Source: an uncultured Eubacteriales bacterium
Lineage (GTDB): Bacteria > Bacillota > Clostridia > Christensenellales > Aristaeellaceae
NCBI GenBank assembly: GCA_902789795.1
Contig: CADAPM010000012.1
Coordinates: 1-52,457 of the forward strand
Direction of reading: 5' to 3'
DNA length: 52,457 nt
Made by a program: the position numbers and the translations under genes. Below the pieces are notes generated by a model. The model was given only the letters and a program-made list of their open reading frames with translations, had not been told where the DNA came from and ran no database searches. Shown here one piece after another: positions 39,101 through 48,712 of this stretch (its first letter is position 1; each line of letters starts with the position of its first letter).

Positions 39101-39320
39101 TGGTGTGGTAGCGCGGGATCAGGTCCTTGATGGCGCGGGTCTCCACATGGCCGATGTGGGGCCGGCCGTTGGACGTGGGCGGTCCATCGTAGAAGGTGAA
39201 CTTATCGCCGCCGTCGCGCAGCGTATAAGAACGTTCAACGATATGATTCGCTTCCCAGAATTCCAGGATCTCCTGCTCCCGGGCGGCGAAGTTCATATCC
39301 GTTGCGACTTTGTTGAACAT
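36123..39320 (-). CDS. ileS: Isoleucyl-tRNA synthetase (long, type 2-like)
   Basis: 1065 codons, preceded by AAGGAGGA. Class Ia signatures: PHIGH (near residue 55), GWDTHGLPVE, the editing-domain TTTPWTLPSN and KMSKHLGN (near 617). The length above 1030 residues and the eukaryote-like text match the type 2 IleRS group, which is often less sensitive to mupirocin; this sub-assignment is inference. It charges tRNA-Ile with isoleucine. It heads an operon of RNA-modification genes and an exporter. No T-box precedes it, in contrast to many Firmicutes ileS genes. Confidence 0.95.
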   Translation of the reverse strand: MFNKVATDMNFAAREQEILEFWEANHIVERSYTLRDGGDKFTFYDGPPTSNGRPHIGHVETRAIKDLIPRYHTMKGRSVLRKAGWDTHGLPVELEVEKQLGINGKKQIEEYGIEPFIQKCKESVWKYLHEWEDMSKRVGFWVDMEHPYVTYHDSYIESEWWSLKKIWEKGLLYLGHKVVPYCPRCGTGLSSHEVAQGYKTLKERSAVVRFKVKGEDAYFLAWTTTPWTLPSNIALCVNPDEEYAKVRAVDGNVYYMATALLDTVLAPLTEKHEATADGKAYEILETMPGKALEYREYEPLYNCAAKEAAAQGKKAFFVCCDGYVTMSDGTGIVHQAPAFGEDDARVGAKYDMPFVQMVDNEGRMKPETPFAGMRCKPTEKEMENGAISADPEVLKDLSARGLLFSAPKFEHDYPHCWRCDTPLLYYGRPTWYIRMTAVRDQLVRNNRSINWMPDNIKEGRMGNFVENVVDWGLSRERYWGTPLPVWQCEDGHTHVIGSKQELLDMAIGEVNLPELHRPYIDQVVIRCPHCGKPMHRVKDVIDCWYDSGSMPFAQWHYPFEHKEEFEARFPADFISEAIDQTRGWFYTLLAISTLLFDQSCFKNCLVMGHVQDAEGRKMSKHLGNVVDPWTVLNAQGADAVRWYFYQGAPWLPSRFSGEIVSDVQRKFMGTLWNTYAFFVMYAQLDNFDPAKHPLKDADLTLMDQWILSKLNTLIKNVDNDLDQYLVPEAARELTDFVDELSNWYVRRSRERFWGKGHEEDKDAAFATLYHVLLTLSKLLAPFTPFMAESMYQNLARTVDENAPESVHFCDFPTADESYIHPEMEAQMEALLKIKQLGASCRNLSSLKVRQPLSNLYVVGAQLDDAYQAVLKDELNVKTVIMSDKANDFVSYKLKPQMRTLGPKYGRLLGKIGAWLKEADGAQAVAAFEKGETLKFQIDGTDIELAQSDVLIETEQKPGLMAQSEGGITVVLDTNLTEGLIAEGYARELVSKVQQWRKDLGFELTDRIALSVEAEPAVNAALQQFSAMIRTAVLADSLTEGKLDDAEEKSFDLNGHQAAVCLKKVN

Positions 39321-39376
39321 AGGGCTTGTCCTCCTTTATGTGATACCAAACCGGAGTTTGAGATCATTACCGGCTT

Positions 39377-39405
39377 AGTATAAACCTCATTGCGCATTTA
39401 TTCAA
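39377..39405 (-). promoter_or_regulatory. Promoter of the ileS operon
   Basis: Minus strand TTGAAT (39405-39400), 17-base spacer, TATACT (39382-39377), about 57 bases before the ileS start. No leader structure resembling a T-box is visible. Confidence 0.8.
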
Positions 39406-39415
39406 ACATTTCCTG

Positions 39416-39446
39416 AAAAAAGACAGCCTCGGGCTGGTGCCCGGGG
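39416..39446 (-). terminator. Terminator of the GntR-fhs operon
   Basis: Minus strand CCCCGGGC (39446-39439) pairs with GCCCGAGG (39434-39427) with one mismatch and an ACCA loop, followed by CTGTCTTTTTT. It lies directly behind the phosphodiesterase-like gene. Confidence 0.85.
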
Positions 39447-39455
39447 TTCGCGCCG

Positions 39456-40571
39456 TCAATCGTCGGCCTTCCGGCACACGATCAGCGGCACCTGCATCTC
39501 ATCCGCGGTCAGGCCCGCGTGAGAGGCTGCCAGCGGATGGTCGTCATGCTTCCACAGCAGGCAAGTGTCCTTCAGGCTGACGGCGAAATAATCGCCGACG
39601 CTCTGCCTAAGCCTCGGGTGGGCCCTGCCGGGACCGAAAAGCCCGCTGGAAATGGCCTCGTCTCCCGTCATCAGCAGGAATTCTCCGGGGAAGGCCGCCT
39701 CGAACAGGGCCGGGAAGCGGGCCCTGTACTCTTCCCGCACATAGAGCGCCGCGGCGCGGGCTTCCACACAGGGAGGCCGCTCGAGGGCTTGCATCAGCTC
39801 GGGGTGATCCTCCAGGACCAGGTTCTTTACGTCGATCAGCCCGTGATCCGCGGTGATCAGCAGCAGGGTGTCCTGGGGGAGGGATTGGGCGAAAGCCTCC
39901 GTGCGGCGGTCGAGATCACGGATGATCTCACGCACTTCATCGGCATGCACACCGGTGTCGTGCATGGTGTGATCCGGCTCCGGCCAGTAGCCGTACAGGT
40001 AGTGCCGTCCCGGCGCTGTGCACCGGCTCAGGATGGCGGCTTCGATCTCGGGCAGCGTTTTGTAAGCCGGATCGGAGTAGGGGGAGATGCAGGCCGCGTC
40101 CGCCTGCCCCGCTGAGTTGATGCGCTCAAACACCGTGGTGTAGGGCATGAAACGCTCTGCGGCGGATCGGCCCGGGAGCGCCTCCCCGGTCAGGGAATCC
40201 CTGTTGGGGAACAGGTCCACGATACGGCCGAGCTCCGGAAACCAGAGGGACCAGCCGATCCACCCGTGCTCGGCGGGCGAGAGCCCGGACTCCAGCGCGG
40301 TGGTCGCGGCGGTCGTGGTCGGGGGAAAGGAGGCGCTGAGGGTCGTGACCAGATGCCGGCGCAGGAAGCTGTCTTCCGGCAAATGATCCCGGAGCGCCGC
40401 ATTGCCGAGGCCGTCGAACAGCAGAAGGATGACGCTGCGGTAATGTCCGTCCTCGAGCAGGCTGTCCAGCGCGGGCAGGGGTTCATGGCCCGTGGGCGCG
40501 CCGAAGTACGCCGCGATGGAGGAGATCAGCGCCAGGCTGCCGTTTTGGTAATCAGGGCGGACCGGGGTCAC
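39456..40571 (-). CDS. Alkaline-phosphatase-superfamily phosphodiesterase/pyrophosphatase
   Basis: 371 codons from a GTG start overlapping the previous stop (GTGA). It has the metal site LLLFDGLGNAAL (near residue 50), the catalytic-threonine region SFPPTTTAATTALESG, and the later metal ligands EPDHTMHDTG and TADHGLIDV. This matches type I phosphodiesterase/nucleotide pyrophosphatases. No signal peptide is seen, so it is probably cytosolic. The substrate is unknown. It is the last gene of the long operon. Confidence 0.85.
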   Translation of the reverse strand: MTPVRPDYQNGSLALISSIAAYFGAPTGHEPLPALDSLLEDGHYRSVILLLFDGLGNAALRDHLPEDSFLRRHLVTTLSASFPPTTTAATTALESGLSPAEHGWIGWSLWFPELGRIVDLFPNRDSLTGEALPGRSAAERFMPYTTVFERINSAGQADAACISPYSDPAYKTLPEIEAAILSRCTAPGRHYLYGYWPEPDHTMHDTGVHADEVREIIRDLDRRTEAFAQSLPQDTLLLITADHGLIDVKNLVLEDHPELMQALERPPCVEARAAALYVREEYRARFPALFEAAFPGEFLLMTGDEAISSGLFGPGRAHPRLRQSVGDYFAVSLKDTCLLWKHDDHPLAASHAGLTADEMQVPLIVCRKADD

Positions 40572-41512
40572 TTGTCAGTGTGCTGCTGGAGCAGCTCGCC
40601 CGCCAGGTTGATCTGGTCGGAGATCAGCTGCAGCATCTTGTGGCAGCTCACGCCGTCTCCCATGCTGGTCATGTCGGGCGTGCGCCAGCCGGCCTCCAGG
40701 ATGTTCCTGATGGCGGAGACCACGCAGTCCGCTTCCTGCCTGAGGTGCAGGGAATACCGGAGCAGGGACGCCACCGCCGCCACCGCGCCCAGGGGGTTAA
40801 GGTCATCATTGGCCTTGACGTTCTCCGGGATGAAGGGCTCCACCACGGTGATCTTATTCCCGATGCAGGCGTCGTGCAGCAGCATCGGCGCGCCGTGCAG
40901 GCTGGTGGCCAGGGTCAGGCACATTTCGCCCGCGTAGGCGGGGGTCACCAGCAGGCCCACGTCAGAGGGCGCCAGCAGCAGGGCCTGGACCGCTTCGGAC
41001 GGGGTCAACTCCTCGACATTCTCCGCCTTGATCTCTTCCTGCTCGTGATCCAGCGCATCCAGGAAGAGCTCGGCGTCTGCGTCCGATTCCGGCAGCAGGT
41101 AGGACAGGCGGATGTTCTCGTCCTTCGCCTGGGTGAGCGCCGTGTGGAACATATCCTGGAGCGCATTCTTTTCTTGGTTCGCGCAGCAGGTGATCATGAA
41201 GCGCGCGTTTTCTTCTCCGCCCACGGAAAACTCGCGGGTCCGGGCCGGGATCCCCAGCGCCCGGAGCAGGAAGGGCTCCGCCTCGTTGTTGGGGTCGCCC
41301 ATGAACACGGCGTCCGCCGCGGCGCAGGCGCGCAGCGTGTTCTCCGCCAGCGGCACGCCGTAGGCGCGTTCCGCCGCTTCGCCGATCTTGTCACGGACGA
41401 TGGAAAACGTGTGCCCGAAGGCCACGGAGATATCCGTCAGCACTTCCTCGGCAAACCCGCACATGCGCTCGCCCACGGGACTGCCGGGCAGCAGGATGAT
41501 TTTCGCTTGCAT
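40568..41512 (-). CDS. Catalytically degraded LeuB/isocitrate-dehydrogenase-like protein
   Basis: 314 codons from ATG 41512, chosen for AGGAGG eight bases upstream. The front (IILLPGSPVGERMCGFAEEVL) and the end (LNPLGAVAAVASLLRYSLHL) align in style with 3-isopropylmalate dehydrogenase. The catalytic features do not: where the family has a GNMFGDILSDE-type metal and substrate site this protein has TPAYAGEMCLTLA, and the substrate-binding arginine region is replaced by an unrelated acidic stretch (ALDHEQEEIKAENVEE). It is therefore probably not a dehydrogenase; a sensing or structural role is possible. It follows pyrR in the operon. Confidence 0.7.
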   Translation of the reverse strand: MQAKIILLPGSPVGERMCGFAEEVLTDISVAFGHTFSIVRDKIGEAAERAYGVPLAENTLRACAAADAVFMGDPNNEAEPFLLRALGIPARTREFSVGGEENARFMITCCANQEKNALQDMFHTALTQAKDENIRLSYLLPESDADAELFLDALDHEQEEIKAENVEELTPSEAVQALLLAPSDVGLLVTPAYAGEMCLTLATSLHGAPMLLHDACIGNKITVVEPFIPENVKANDDLNPLGAVAAVASLLRYSLHLRQEADCVVSAIRNILEAGWRTPDMTSMGDGVSCHKMLQLISDQINLAGELLQQHTDK

Positions 41513-41534
41513 GGTCCATTCCTCCTGAATTTGA

Positions 41535-43260
<1,726 letters not shown>

Positions 43261-43264
<4 letters not shown>

Positions 43265-44448
43265 TTATTTACTCCCAACTGCCAAACGAAGCGTTCGATG
43301 CGAAGGAAGGCTTCGGTCAGCTGTTTCAGGCCCGTGGCGTAGCAGCAGCGGATATGCCCTTCTCCGGAGGGGCCGAAGGCGGTGCCGGGCACGCAGACCA
43401 CCTTTTCGGTTTTCAGGAGGCGGGTGCAGAATTCCTCGCTGGTGAGGCCGGTGGACTGGATGGAAGGGAAGCAGTAGAACGCGCCTTCCGGCGTGTGGCA
43501 GCTGAGGCCCATGCGCGTGAAGGCGTCTACCATCAGCCGCCTGCGCTGGTCATAGCTGTCCCGCATGGTCAGGATGTCCTTGTACCCGTTTTCCCGGCCG
43601 GTGCGCAGGGCTTCTTCGGCGGCGACCTGGCTCTGGCGCGGGGCACACATGATGGTGTACTGGTGGATCTTGTTCATCTGCGCCGTCAGCGCCGCGGGCG
43701 CGCACGCGTAGCCCAGACGCCAGCCGGTCATGGCGAAGGCCTTGGAAAAGCCGTTGATCAGGATCGTCCGGTCCTTGAACCCCGGCAGCGCGGCGATGGA
43801 GGTGTGCTCCGCGCCTTCATAGGTGAGCTCGGCATAGATCTCGTCCGAGATGACCAGCAGGTCGTGGCGCTCGATCACGGGTGCCAGCGCCTCTAAGTGT
43901 TGCCTGCGCATGACCGCGCCGGTGGGGTTGTTCGGGTAGGGGAAGATCAGCGCCTTGGTGCGGGGCGTGATCGCCTTTTCCAGAGCTTCCGGATCGATGC
44001 GGAAGCCGTTTTCCGCCCGGGTGGTCAGCGGCACGGGCGTTCCGCCCGCAAAGGTCACGCAGGGGGCGTAGCTGACATAGCCGGGATCAGGCACCAGCAC
44101 CTCGTCGCCCGGCTCGATGCTGATGCGCAGCGCCAGGTCGATGGCCTCGCTGGCCCCGATGGTGACCAGGATCTCCGTTTCAGGGTCGTAAGATACGTCA
44201 AAACGCCGGGTAAGATACTCGGCGATCTCGGCGCGAAGGGAAAGCAGGCCGCGGTTGGCGGTGTACTGGGTCTCCCCGGCGAGCAGGGAATCCATGGCCG
44301 CGTTGCGGATATGGTAGGGGGTCACGAAATCCGGCTCGCCCACGCCCAGGGAGATGGCCCCCTTCATGGTGCCCGCGATATCAAAAAAACGGCGGATACC
44401 GCTGGGCGGCACGGCCGTCACGCGGGGGGAAAGGAAGCGCTCGCTCAT
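43261..44448 (-). CDS. Class I/II PLP aminotransferase
   Basis: 395 codons. It shows IPSG-like SLGVGEPDF near the front, the PNNPTGAV motif, and the PLP lysine in INGFSKAFAMTGWRLGYAC. This is the aromatic/aspartate-type subgroup (AraT/PatA-like). The amino-acid substrate is not determinable. It is cotranscribed with an Lrp-type regulator whose stop overlaps its ATG, a pairing often seen where the regulator senses the amino acid handled by the enzyme (inference). Confidence 0.9.
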
Positions 44449-44936
44449 GGGCTCACGACCAATCTGTGGTCCTTGGCCGCGGCTTCAAAGATCACGCCAT
44501 CCTGCTTGTAGCGCTTGAGCACGAAGCTGGTGGCGGTGCCGGTCACGGTGTCGAGCACGCTCAGCTTTTCGCTGACGAAGGAGGCCAGCTCCTTGAGGGT
44601 CGCCGCCTCCACCAGCACCAAGAGGTCGTAACTGCCGCTCATCAGGTAGACGGATTTGACCTCGTCAAAGCGGTAGATGCGGCTGGCCACCGCGTCGAAG
44701 CCCATGTCCCGCTGGGGGGTCACCTTGACCTCGATCATCGCCTCCACGCGGTTGACGTTGATCCTGTCCCAGTTGACCACCGGACGGTAGCGCAGGATGG
44801 TGCCGTCCTCTTCCATCTCCTCGATGGCCTCGGCCGTCTCCTGCATGCTGATGCCCAGCATCACGGACAGCTTTTCCAGGGGGATGCGACAGTCTTCCTG
44901 CATCAGGTTCAGCAGCTTCAGTTTCAGATCGCTCAT
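44445..44936 (-). CDS. Lrp/AsnC-family transcriptional regulator
   Basis: 163 codons. The N-terminal helix-turn-helix covers residues 3-55 (LKLLNLMQEDCRIPLEKLSVMLG is split between its first helices). The C-terminal RAM ligand domain includes KSVYLMSGSYDLLVLVEAA. Such proteins bind amino acids and control their metabolism. The gene starts 24 bases after fhs and overlaps the aminotransferase start. Confidence 0.9.
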   Translation of the reverse strand: MSDLKLKLLNLMQEDCRIPLEKLSVMLGISMQETAEAIEEMEEDGTILRYRPVVNWDRINVNRVEAMIEVKVTPQRDMGFDAVASRIYRFDEVKSVYLMSGSYDLLVLVEAATLKELASFVSEKLSVLDTVTGTATSFVLKRYKQDGVIFEAAAKDHRLVVSP

Positions 44937-44960
44937 GATGATCCTTTCTTATCGGTATGG

Positions 44961-46637
44961 TCAGAACAGTCCTTCGATGGTGCCGTCCGCCTGCACATCC
45001 ACCTGCAGGGCGGCGGGCTTTTTCGGCATGCCCGGCATGGCGATGATGTCGCCCGCGAAGGCCACGATGAAGCCGGCGCCGGCGGAGAGGCGCACATCCT
45101 TGATATGGACGGTGAAGCCCTCGGGCGCGCCGCGCAGGCTCATGTCATCGCTGAAGGAATACTGGGTCTTGGCGATGCATACGGGCAGGTCTCCATAGCC
45201 GTTCTTCTGCCAGGCGTCCAGCTTCTTCTGCGCGCTGTCGCTGATGGCGATGTCATCGGCCCGGTACACCTTTTTGCAGACGGCCAGCAGCTTGTCCCGG
45301 AGGGGCATGTCGAGAGGATAGGTGCGCTCAAAGGTATCTGCCGGAACGGTTGCCAAAGTGTGCATGACCTTTTCCGCCAGGTCCAGCGCGCCGTCCGGGC
45401 CCTTGCCCCATGCCTCGCTCAGGGAAGCGGTGACGCCCTGGGCCTCGCAGTCCTGCAGGACGGCCTCAAGCTCTTCCTCCCGGTCCGTGGTAAAGCGGTT
45501 CAGGGCCACGACCACCGGCAGCTTCCAGGTGTCGCGCACATTGCTGATGTGCCGCTGCAGGTTGCAAAGCCCGGCTTTCAGGGCTTCCATTCTCCGTTCG
45601 GGAGTGGCCGCGTCCGGCGTTTCCCCGGGCTGGAGGCCGTGCCAGATCAGGGCCCGGACCGTCGCCACCAGCACCACGCAGTCCGGCGAGAAATTGCCCG
45701 TCCGGCTGGCGATGTCGATAAACTTTTCCGCGCCCAGGTCCGCGCCGAAACCGGCTTCGGTGATCGTCACGTCGCTCAGGCTCATGGCCAGCCGCGTGGC
45801 GGCGATGCTGTTGCAGCCGTGGGCGATATTGGCAAAGGGCCCGCCGTGCACCAGGCAGGGCGTCCCGTACAGGGTCTGTACCAGGTTAGGCCGGAAGGCG
45901 TCCTTCAGCAGGGCGGTCATCGCGCCCGCCGCGCCGAGCTCGGCGCAGGTCACTTCCCGGTTGTCGTAGGTGGTGCCCACCACGATGCGGCCCAGGCGCT
46001 TTTTCAGGTCCTCCAGGCTTTCCGCCAGGCAGAACACGGCCATGACCTCGCTGGCGGCGGTAATGTCGAAGCCGTCCTCCCGGGGCATGCCGTCCTTGGG
46101 CGTGCCCAGGCCGTCCACGATGTGGCGCAGCTGGCGGTCATTCATATCCATGCAGCGCCTAAAGGCGACCTTGCGCGGGTCCAGGTTCAGCGGGTTCCCC
46201 TGGTGGATGCTGTTGTCGATCATGGCGCACAGCAGGTTATTGGCGGAGGTGATGGCGTGCAGGTCACCCGTAAAATGCAGGTTGATCTTGTCCATCGGCA
46301 GGACCTGGGAAAGCCCGCCGCCGCAGGCGCCGCCCTTGAGCCCGAACACCGGGCCCATGGAAGGCTCGCGCAGGGCGAGCGCGGCGTTCACGCCCTGTTT
46401 GCGCAGGGCATCCGCCAGGCCGATGCTCACCGTGGTCTTGCCCTCGCCGTAGGGCGTGGGCGTGATGGCGGTCACCAGCACCAGCTTGCCCTTGGGCTCA
46501 TCGGCGGCAGGAGCGGTGACTTTGGCCATATAGGAGCCGTATAGATCCAGATCGTCCCCGCTCAGACCGAGCAGCGCGGCGATGTCCATGATCTTTTGCA
46601 GCTTCGCCTGATTGGAGATCTCAATATCACTCAGCAT
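44961..46637 (-). CDS. fhs: Formate-tetrahydrofolate ligase
   Basis: 558 codons, close to the usual 555-560. ATP-binding motif ITPTPYGEGKTTVSIGLADA (from residue 58), then ALREPSMGPVFGLKGGA and GGGLSQVLPMDKINLHFTGD, all diagnostic. It makes 10-formyl-THF from formate, ATP and THF, feeding purine and fMet synthesis or acetogenic and glycine metabolism. No other one-carbon genes accompany it here. It follows the GntR-type regulator gene by eight bases. Confidence 0.97.
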   Translation of the reverse strand: MLSDIEISNQAKLQKIMDIAALLGLSGDDLDLYGSYMAKVTAPAADEPKGKLVLVTAITPTPYGEGKTTVSIGLADALRKQGVNAALALREPSMGPVFGLKGGACGGGLSQVLPMDKINLHFTGDLHAITSANNLLCAMIDNSIHQGNPLNLDPRKVAFRRCMDMNDRQLRHIVDGLGTPKDGMPREDGFDITAASEVMAVFCLAESLEDLKKRLGRIVVGTTYDNREVTCAELGAAGAMTALLKDAFRPNLVQTLYGTPCLVHGGPFANIAHGCNSIAATRLAMSLSDVTITEAGFGADLGAEKFIDIASRTGNFSPDCVVLVATVRALIWHGLQPGETPDAATPERRMEALKAGLCNLQRHISNVRDTWKLPVVVALNRFTTDREEELEAVLQDCEAQGVTASLSEAWGKGPDGALDLAEKVMHTLATVPADTFERTYPLDMPLRDKLLAVCKKVYRADDIAISDSAQKKLDAWQKNGYGDLPVCIAKTQYSFSDDMSLRGAPEGFTVHIKDVRLSAGAGFIVAFAGDIIAMPGMPKKPAALQVDVQADGTIEGLF

Positions 46638-46645
46638 GGCAAACC

Positions 46646-47323
46646 TCAGAATTCACGGTTCTTGAGGGCGGACAGGCAGGAATTCTTGCTGTCCTCCAGG
46701 TGGTTCTGCATCAGAGTCTTCAGGGCCTCCAGGTCCTTCGCCTCCAGCAGGCGCACCATCTCGTGATGCTCCTCGTGGGCGTTCTGGCGGTGGGGGAGAC
46801 TCTGGATCGCCACGGCGGAGAAGCGGATAATGTACTCCTGCTGACCGTCGATGACGCTCAGGATGCGCTTCTTGTCGGAGATGTGCTCAAAGCTGTCGTG
46901 GAACTGGCGGTTCAGGATCGCCAGCGCCTCGCAGTCGTCCTTCTCCAGGGCGGCGTCCATCTTCTTCAGGATCGCGTTCAGGTTGTCCAGGTCCTCCGGC
47001 TTCGCCTTTTCGACCACCGAGGGCAAGAGCAGCATCATCATCGCGTTGCGGATGGTGAAGATCTCGTCGATGTCGCTCAGGGTAAAGGCGTTGACGATGA
47101 CGCCCCGGCGCAATTCATAGTGCACCAGACCGTCCAGTTCCAGCTTGCGCAGCGCTTCCCTGAGGGGCGTGCGGCTGATATGCAGCTTGTTGGCATATAC
47201 CGTTTCGACGATCCGGGAGCCGGGGGTCAATTCCCCGGTGATGATCGCGTGCTTCAGGTTTTCATAGGCAATATCGCGGATCGGTTTATTTTCCAGTTCG
47301 TTCTGCATCGTCACTAATGTCAT
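46646..47323 (-). CDS. GntR-family (FadR-like) transcriptional regulator
   Basis: 225 codons from ATG 47323, with GGGAGG just upstream; ATG 47308 is an alternative. A winged helix-turn-helix (AYENLKHAIITGELTPGSRI, then ISRTPLREALRKLELDG) is followed by an all-helical FCD ligand domain with the metal-binding histidines in NRQFHDSFEHIS and NAHEEHHEMV. It is the first gene of the fhs operon. A perfect palindrome at 47333-47350 just before the start is a likely autoregulatory operator. Confidence 0.9.
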   Translation of the reverse strand: MTLVTMQNELENKPIRDIAYENLKHAIITGELTPGSRIVETVYANKLHISRTPLREALRKLELDGLVHYELRRGVIVNAFTLSDIDEIFTIRNAMMMLLLPSVVEKAKPEDLDNLNAILKKMDAALEKDDCEALAILNRQFHDSFEHISDKKRILSVIDGQQEYIIRFSAVAIQSLPHRQNAHEEHHEMVRLLEAKDLEALKTLMQNHLEDSKNSCLSALKNREF

Positions 47324-47332
47324 AGGCCCTCC

Positions 47333-47350
47333 CGTATTCAATAGAATACG
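47333..47350. promoter_or_regulatory. Palindromic operator candidate before the GntR regulator
   Basis: CGTATTC AATA GAATACG is a perfect seven-base inverted repeat. It overlaps a possible -10 (TATTCT on the minus strand, with TTGTTT 16 bases upstream) and touches the ribosome binding site. It suits a homodimeric GntR protein. Confidence 0.55.
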
Positions 47351-47397
47351 CAAATTAGTTGCTGAAACAATAGTTTATCGCAAAAACGGCTCGTGTG

Positions 47398-48126
47398 TCA
47401 AGGGAGCAGGGCGCCGGCCTCGCGGTCGACCACCACGGTGAGATCAGGGTGCATCTGCAGGATGCTGGCGGGCACCTGCGGGGTCACAGGCCCGTACAGC
47501 GCATCGCGGATGATCGTCGCCTTGGCGCTGCCGGAGGCGATCAGGAGCACCTTGTGCGCCTGCATGATGGTCTTGATGCCCATGGTGTAGGCTTCCTTGG
47601 GGACTTCGTCCTCGCTCTCGAAAAAGCGCTTGTTGGCCTGGATGGTGCTCTCCTGCAGGCGCACCTTGTGGGTGCCCAGCTCGAAGGCTGCGCCGGGCTC
47701 ATTGAAGCCGATGTGCCCGTCCACACCGATGCCCAACAGCTGCAGGTCGATGCCGCCGAAGCGCTGGATGATCTGGTCGTAATTGCGGCAGACCTCCTCC
47801 GCGTCGGGGTTGGACCCGTCCGGCACGAAGATATGATCCTGGCGGATGTTGATGTGCTCGAAGAAGTGCTTCTGCATGAAGTGCCAGTAGCTCTGCTCGT
47901 GGTCGTGACTGAGGCCCACGTATTCGTCCAGATTGATGCTGGTGACCTGGCTGAAATCGATATCGTCCTTGTTATACCAGTCGATCAGCTGTTTATAGAT
48001 GCCTTCCGGGCTGCTGCCGGTGGCCAGACCGAGCACGCAGTTGGGCTTCATGATGACCTGGGCGGAGATCAGATTGGCCGCCTTCCGGGACATATCCTGG
48101 TAGCTGTTCGCACGGATGATCTTCAT
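47398..48126 (-). CDS. nagB: Glucosamine-6-phosphate deaminase
   Basis: 242 codons from ATG 48126, preceded by GGGAGAAAGG. It has the sugar-phosphate loop GLATGSSPEGIY (from residue 33), the catalytic region NLDEYVGLSHDHEQSY and GVDGHIGFNEPG. It converts glucosamine-6-phosphate to fructose-6-phosphate and ammonia in amino-sugar catabolism. The gene is monocistronic with its own promoter; nagA is not nearby. The short form (about 240 residues) lacks the C-terminal allosteric extension of the enteric enzyme. Confidence 0.96.
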   Translation of the reverse strand: MKIIRANSYQDMSRKAANLISAQVIMKPNCVLGLATGSSPEGIYKQLIDWYNKDDIDFSQVTSINLDEYVGLSHDHEQSYWHFMQKHFFEHINIRQDHIFVPDGSNPDAEEVCRNYDQIIQRFGGIDLQLLGIGVDGHIGFNEPGAAFELGTHKVRLQESTIQANKRFFESEDEVPKEAYTMGIKTIMQAHKVLLIASGSAKATIIRDALYGPVTPQVPASILQMHPDLTVVVDREAGALLP

Positions 48127-48181
48127 GACCTTTCTCCCTTCCTGATTCGCCAACTCCGAAAACAAAAAATGAACAATAGCT

Positions 48182-48210
48182 ATTTTACAATAGTTTTTTT
48201 CCGTTTGCAA
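48182..48210 (-). promoter_or_regulatory. Promoter of nagB
   Basis: Minus strand TTGCAA (48210-48205), 17-base spacer, TAAAAT (48187-48182), about 55 bases upstream of the nagB start. Confidence 0.72.
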
Positions 48211-48276
48211 GCTTGAAGCGGCAGTAACTTTGCCTAATTTTGTAAAGGTTTTTCCGGGATTTACGGGCATATACAT

Positions 48277-48297
48277 AACGGCCTTCTTCCGGCCGTT
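48277..48297. other. Hairpin in the nagB / tRNA-Ala gap
   Basis: AACGGCC (48277-48283) pairs with GGCCGTT (48291-48297), followed by TTCGCC. It follows no gene on the plus strand; on the minus strand it lies upstream of the nagB promoter. It may be a terminator relic or a protein site. Confidence 0.35.
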
Positions 48298-48340
48298 TTC
48301 GCCATTCCGATCATTTTGTGAAAAATTCCGGAAAAAGCGC

Positions 48341-48369
48341 TTGCATTTTCTGAAAAAGTGTGCTATATT
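48341..48369 (+). promoter_or_regulatory. Promoter of tRNA-Ala
   Basis: TTGCAT (48341-48346), 17-base spacer, TATATT (48364-48369), about 25 bases before the mature tRNA 5' end. Confidence 0.78.
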
Positions 48370-48401
48370 ATCACCCGTCGGCGATAAGCCGATGACCCAA
48401 C

Positions 48402-48474
48402 GGGGCATTAGCGCAGTTGGTAGCGCACAACACTGGCAGTGTTGGGGTCAGGAGTTCGAGTCTCCTATGCTCCA
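48402..48474 (+). tRNA. tRNA-Ala, anticodon GGC
   Basis: 73 bases form a full cloverleaf. The acceptor GGGGCAT/ATGCTCC includes the G3-U70 pair that marks alanine. The anticodon stem CAACA/TGTTG has loop CTGGCAG, giving anticodon GGC. TTCGAGT is present in the T loop. CCA is not encoded. Confidence 0.95.
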
Positions 48475-48480
48475 CTTTTT

Positions 48481-48515
48481 GAAACCCCTTGAAAATCAAG
48501 GGGTTTCAAAGTTTT
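48481..48515 (+). terminator. Terminator of tRNA-Ala
   Basis: A perfect 12-base-pair stem, GAAACCCCTTGA with TCAAGGGGTTTC, loop AAA, then AAAGTTTTT. Confidence 0.88.
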
Positions 48516-48660
48516 TGGTGAAGCATGGAGCGGCAAAATGGGGGTTCCGTGCAATTTTTTTGCAAAAAAAGAAGCTTTCTCTATCGCTGAAAACGCCTGA
48601 TTTAACAGACGCTATAGCTTAAGATAAGCGTGCAAGTTTCGTGCAAAAAAGTTTAAAGCA
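48516..48660. repeat. CGTGCAA repeats next to tRNA-Ala, possible integrase-site remnant
   Basis: CGTGCAA occurs at 48548-48554, 48629-48635 and 48640-48646, each followed by an A/T run. The stretch has no credible gene and lies between the tRNA terminator and the integrase remnant. Short repeats beside an integrase gene are typical arm-type binding sites, so this could be an old attachment region. Not proven. Confidence 0.4.
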
Positions 48661-48712
48661 ACGAGATTTCTGGTTTCAGTAGACAGTGAATAATATACTG
48701 CGCAATAGAATA

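Noticed and set aside
39321-39376. A T-box ahead of ileS
   Set aside because: The leader is short and has no TGGNACCGCG bulge or terminator/antiterminator pair.
36156-39383. A very long open frame on the plus strand opposite ileS
   Set aside because: It mirrors ileS codon by codon, reads as repetitive Gly/Val/His-rich text, and has no family match. It is an antisense shadow of GC-rich coding sequence.
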